Part shown: positions 5,629-6,671 of the stretch, piece after piece | How the letters are laid out: each line of letters starts with the position of its first letter | How positions within the stretch are numbered: position 1 is the stretch's first letter | Source: Actinomycetes bacterium | Lineage (GTDB): Bacteria; Actinomycetota; CALGFH01 | Direction of reading: 5' to 3' | NCBI GenBank assembly: GCA_030152105.1 | Contig: JASLIH010000178.1 | Span: forward strand, 1 to 6,671 | Length of the DNA: 6,671 nucleotides | Program-made: the position numbers and the translations under genes | The notes under the pieces: generated by a model | Told to the model about the DNA's origin: nothing | What the model saw: only the letters and a program-made list of their open reading frames with translations | Databases searched by the model: none

Positions 5629-6671
5629 CGGGCCGACGTGGTCGTGGTCGGTGCCGGGCCGGCCGGGCTGGCCACCGCCACCCGGCTGGCCGAGGCCGGC
5701 CGCCAGGTGCTGGTGCTGGCCCGCGGCAACGGCTTCACCCACTGGGGGGCCGGGGCGGTCGACGTGCTCGGCCGGGTCGGCGGCGGACCAGTCGACCAGC
5801 CACTGGAGGCCATCGACCGCCTCCCCGAGGGCCACCCCTACCACCTGGTCGGCAAAGCCGCGGTCCGCGACGGCGTGGACTGGTTCGCCAAGTTCGCCGC
5901 CGCCGCCGGCCTGACCCACATCGGCGACCTGGAGCGCAACCGCGCCCAGCTCACCGCCTTCGGCACCCTGCGCACCACCTGCCTACTCCCCGAACCAGCC
6001 GCCGGGCCGCCGGCGGGCACGGCGGAACCCACGGCCGCCGCGTCGGCCCCCCCGGTGGGGGAGCGTAGCGCGACGGCGAATGGCGGCGTTCCGGGTCATC
6101 CACAGGGCCGGGTGGCGGTGGTGAGTTTCGCCGGGTTTCGGGACTTCTCGCCGGCCCTGTGCGCGACCCGGCTGCGGAGCGCCGGGATTGACGCGACCCC
6201 GGCGAGTGCCCCGCTGCCCGCGTGGGACCACGACCGCTACTTCACCGCGGTCGAGCTGGCCAGGGCGATCGACGACGCCGGGTTCCGGCGTCGGCTCGCC
6301 CCCGGGCTGGCCAGGGCGGCCGCTGGGGCCGAGTTGGTGGTGGTCCCGGCGGTGCTGGGGCTGAACCGTGGCCACGAGCCCTGGGCCGACCTCCAGGCGC
6401 TGGTCGGGGCGCCGCTGGTCGAAGCGGCCACCGCCCCGCCCTCGATCCCCGGGCTGCGCCTGTTCGCCGCCTACCGGGCCCGGCTCGAGGCCCTCGGTGT
6501 GCGCTGGCAGTTCGGTTTCCCGGCGGTCGGGGTGGAGCGCGAGGGCGACCGGGTTACCGCCGTCCGCAGCGAGGGCGCCTCCCGGGTCCTGGCCACCCGC
6601 TGTCAGGAGTTGGTCCTGGCCACCGGCGGGGTCGCCGGCAACGGCATCGAGGCCAACCGCGACGGCACCCT
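5626..6671 (+). CDS. glpB: Anaerobic glycerol-3-phosphate dehydrogenase, subunit B (3' end outside window)
   Basis: GlpB is the second flavoprotein-like subunit of the GlpABC complex, thought to relay electrons from GlpA to the iron-sulfur/quinone-linked subunit GlpC. The frame is open from ATG 5626 to the right edge, giving 348 codons plus two bases. Features are the N-terminal FAD/NAD fold DVVVVGAGPAG (4-14), GAGAVDVLG (41-49), HPYHLVG (70-76), FGTLRTTCLLP (112-122), VAVVSFAGFRDF (163-174), PPSIPGLRL (271-279) and the second dinucleotide-binding element LATGG (331-335). The order and wording of these blocks match GlpB as known from enterobacteria (about 420 residues), so roughly 80-100 residues are missing. 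Residues about 124-160 form an Ala/Pro/Gly-rich insertion between LRTTCLLP and VAVVSF, and part of it uses unusually many A/T-ending codons. A glpC gene is expected just downstream but cannot be seen. Confidence 0.9.
   Translation, partial: MRADVVVVGAGPAGLATATRLAEAGRQVLVLARGNGFTHWGAGAVDVLGRVGGGPVDQPLEAIDRLPEGHPYHLVGKAAVRDGVDWFAKFAAAAGLTHIGDLERNRAQLTAFGTLRTTCLLPEPAAGPPAGTAEPTAAASAPPVGERSATANGGVPGHPQGRVAVVSFAGFRDFSPALCATRLRSAGIDATPASAPLPAWDHDRYFTAVELARAIDDAGFRRRLAPGLARAAAGAELVVVPAVLGLNRGHEPWADLQALVGAPLVEAATAPPSIPGLRLFAAYRARLEALGVRWQFGFPAVGVEREGDRVTAVRSEGASRVLATRCQELVLATGGVAGNGIEANRDGT

Overview
The window is very GC-rich DNA with strongly GC-ending codons. It carries a DUF222/HNH ("13E12 repeat") gene remnant and an actinobacterial-style Erm methyltransferase, so the source is most likely an actinomycete-related (Actinomycetota) chromosome. 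Genus cannot be read from this sequence. All recognisable genes lie on the + strand; the long minus-strand ORFs are codon-bias shadows.

Layout. Bases 1-1132 hold the body and C-terminal end of a DUF222-HNH endonuclease-like gene. It is broken by five single-base frameshifts although its domain sequence is otherwise well preserved; its start lies off the left edge. Bases 1133-1461 contain no recognisable gene, but they hold three degenerate direct repeats about 41 bp apart and, near the right end, a small AT-bearing palindrome next to a TTG box that could be a promoter. Bases 1462-2259 encode an Erm-like rRNA adenine N6-methyltransferase. A 55-bp gap with an AGGAGG/CCTCCT hairpin leads to pgsA (2315-2869). 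After a 40-bp gap containing a perfect 6-bp hairpin comes an extended-SDR sugar-epimerase/reductase-like gene (2910-3995), then glpA (3992-5626) and glpB (5626 to the right edge, incomplete).

How the genes fit together. The SDR, glpA and glpB genes overlap by 4 and 1 nt, so they are almost certainly translationally coupled. pgsA sits just upstream and probably shares their transcript. PgsA consumes sn-glycerol 3-phosphate (G3P) to make phosphatidylglycerol phosphate. GlpA/GlpB, with a GlpC expected just outside the window, oxidise G3P to dihydroxyacetone phosphate and pass electrons to quinone. The cluster therefore looks like a G3P/membrane-lipid node, with the SDR as an unassigned and perhaps lipid- or sugar-related member. 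The erm-like gene is co-directional, but nothing visible ties it functionally to the lipid genes.

I found no convincing new multi-gene system. The most unusual points are the multiply frameshifted DUF222-HNH gene, the two hairpins flanking pgsA, the possible WhiB7-like element before the erm-like gene, and a low-complexity insertion with atypical codons inside GlpB.
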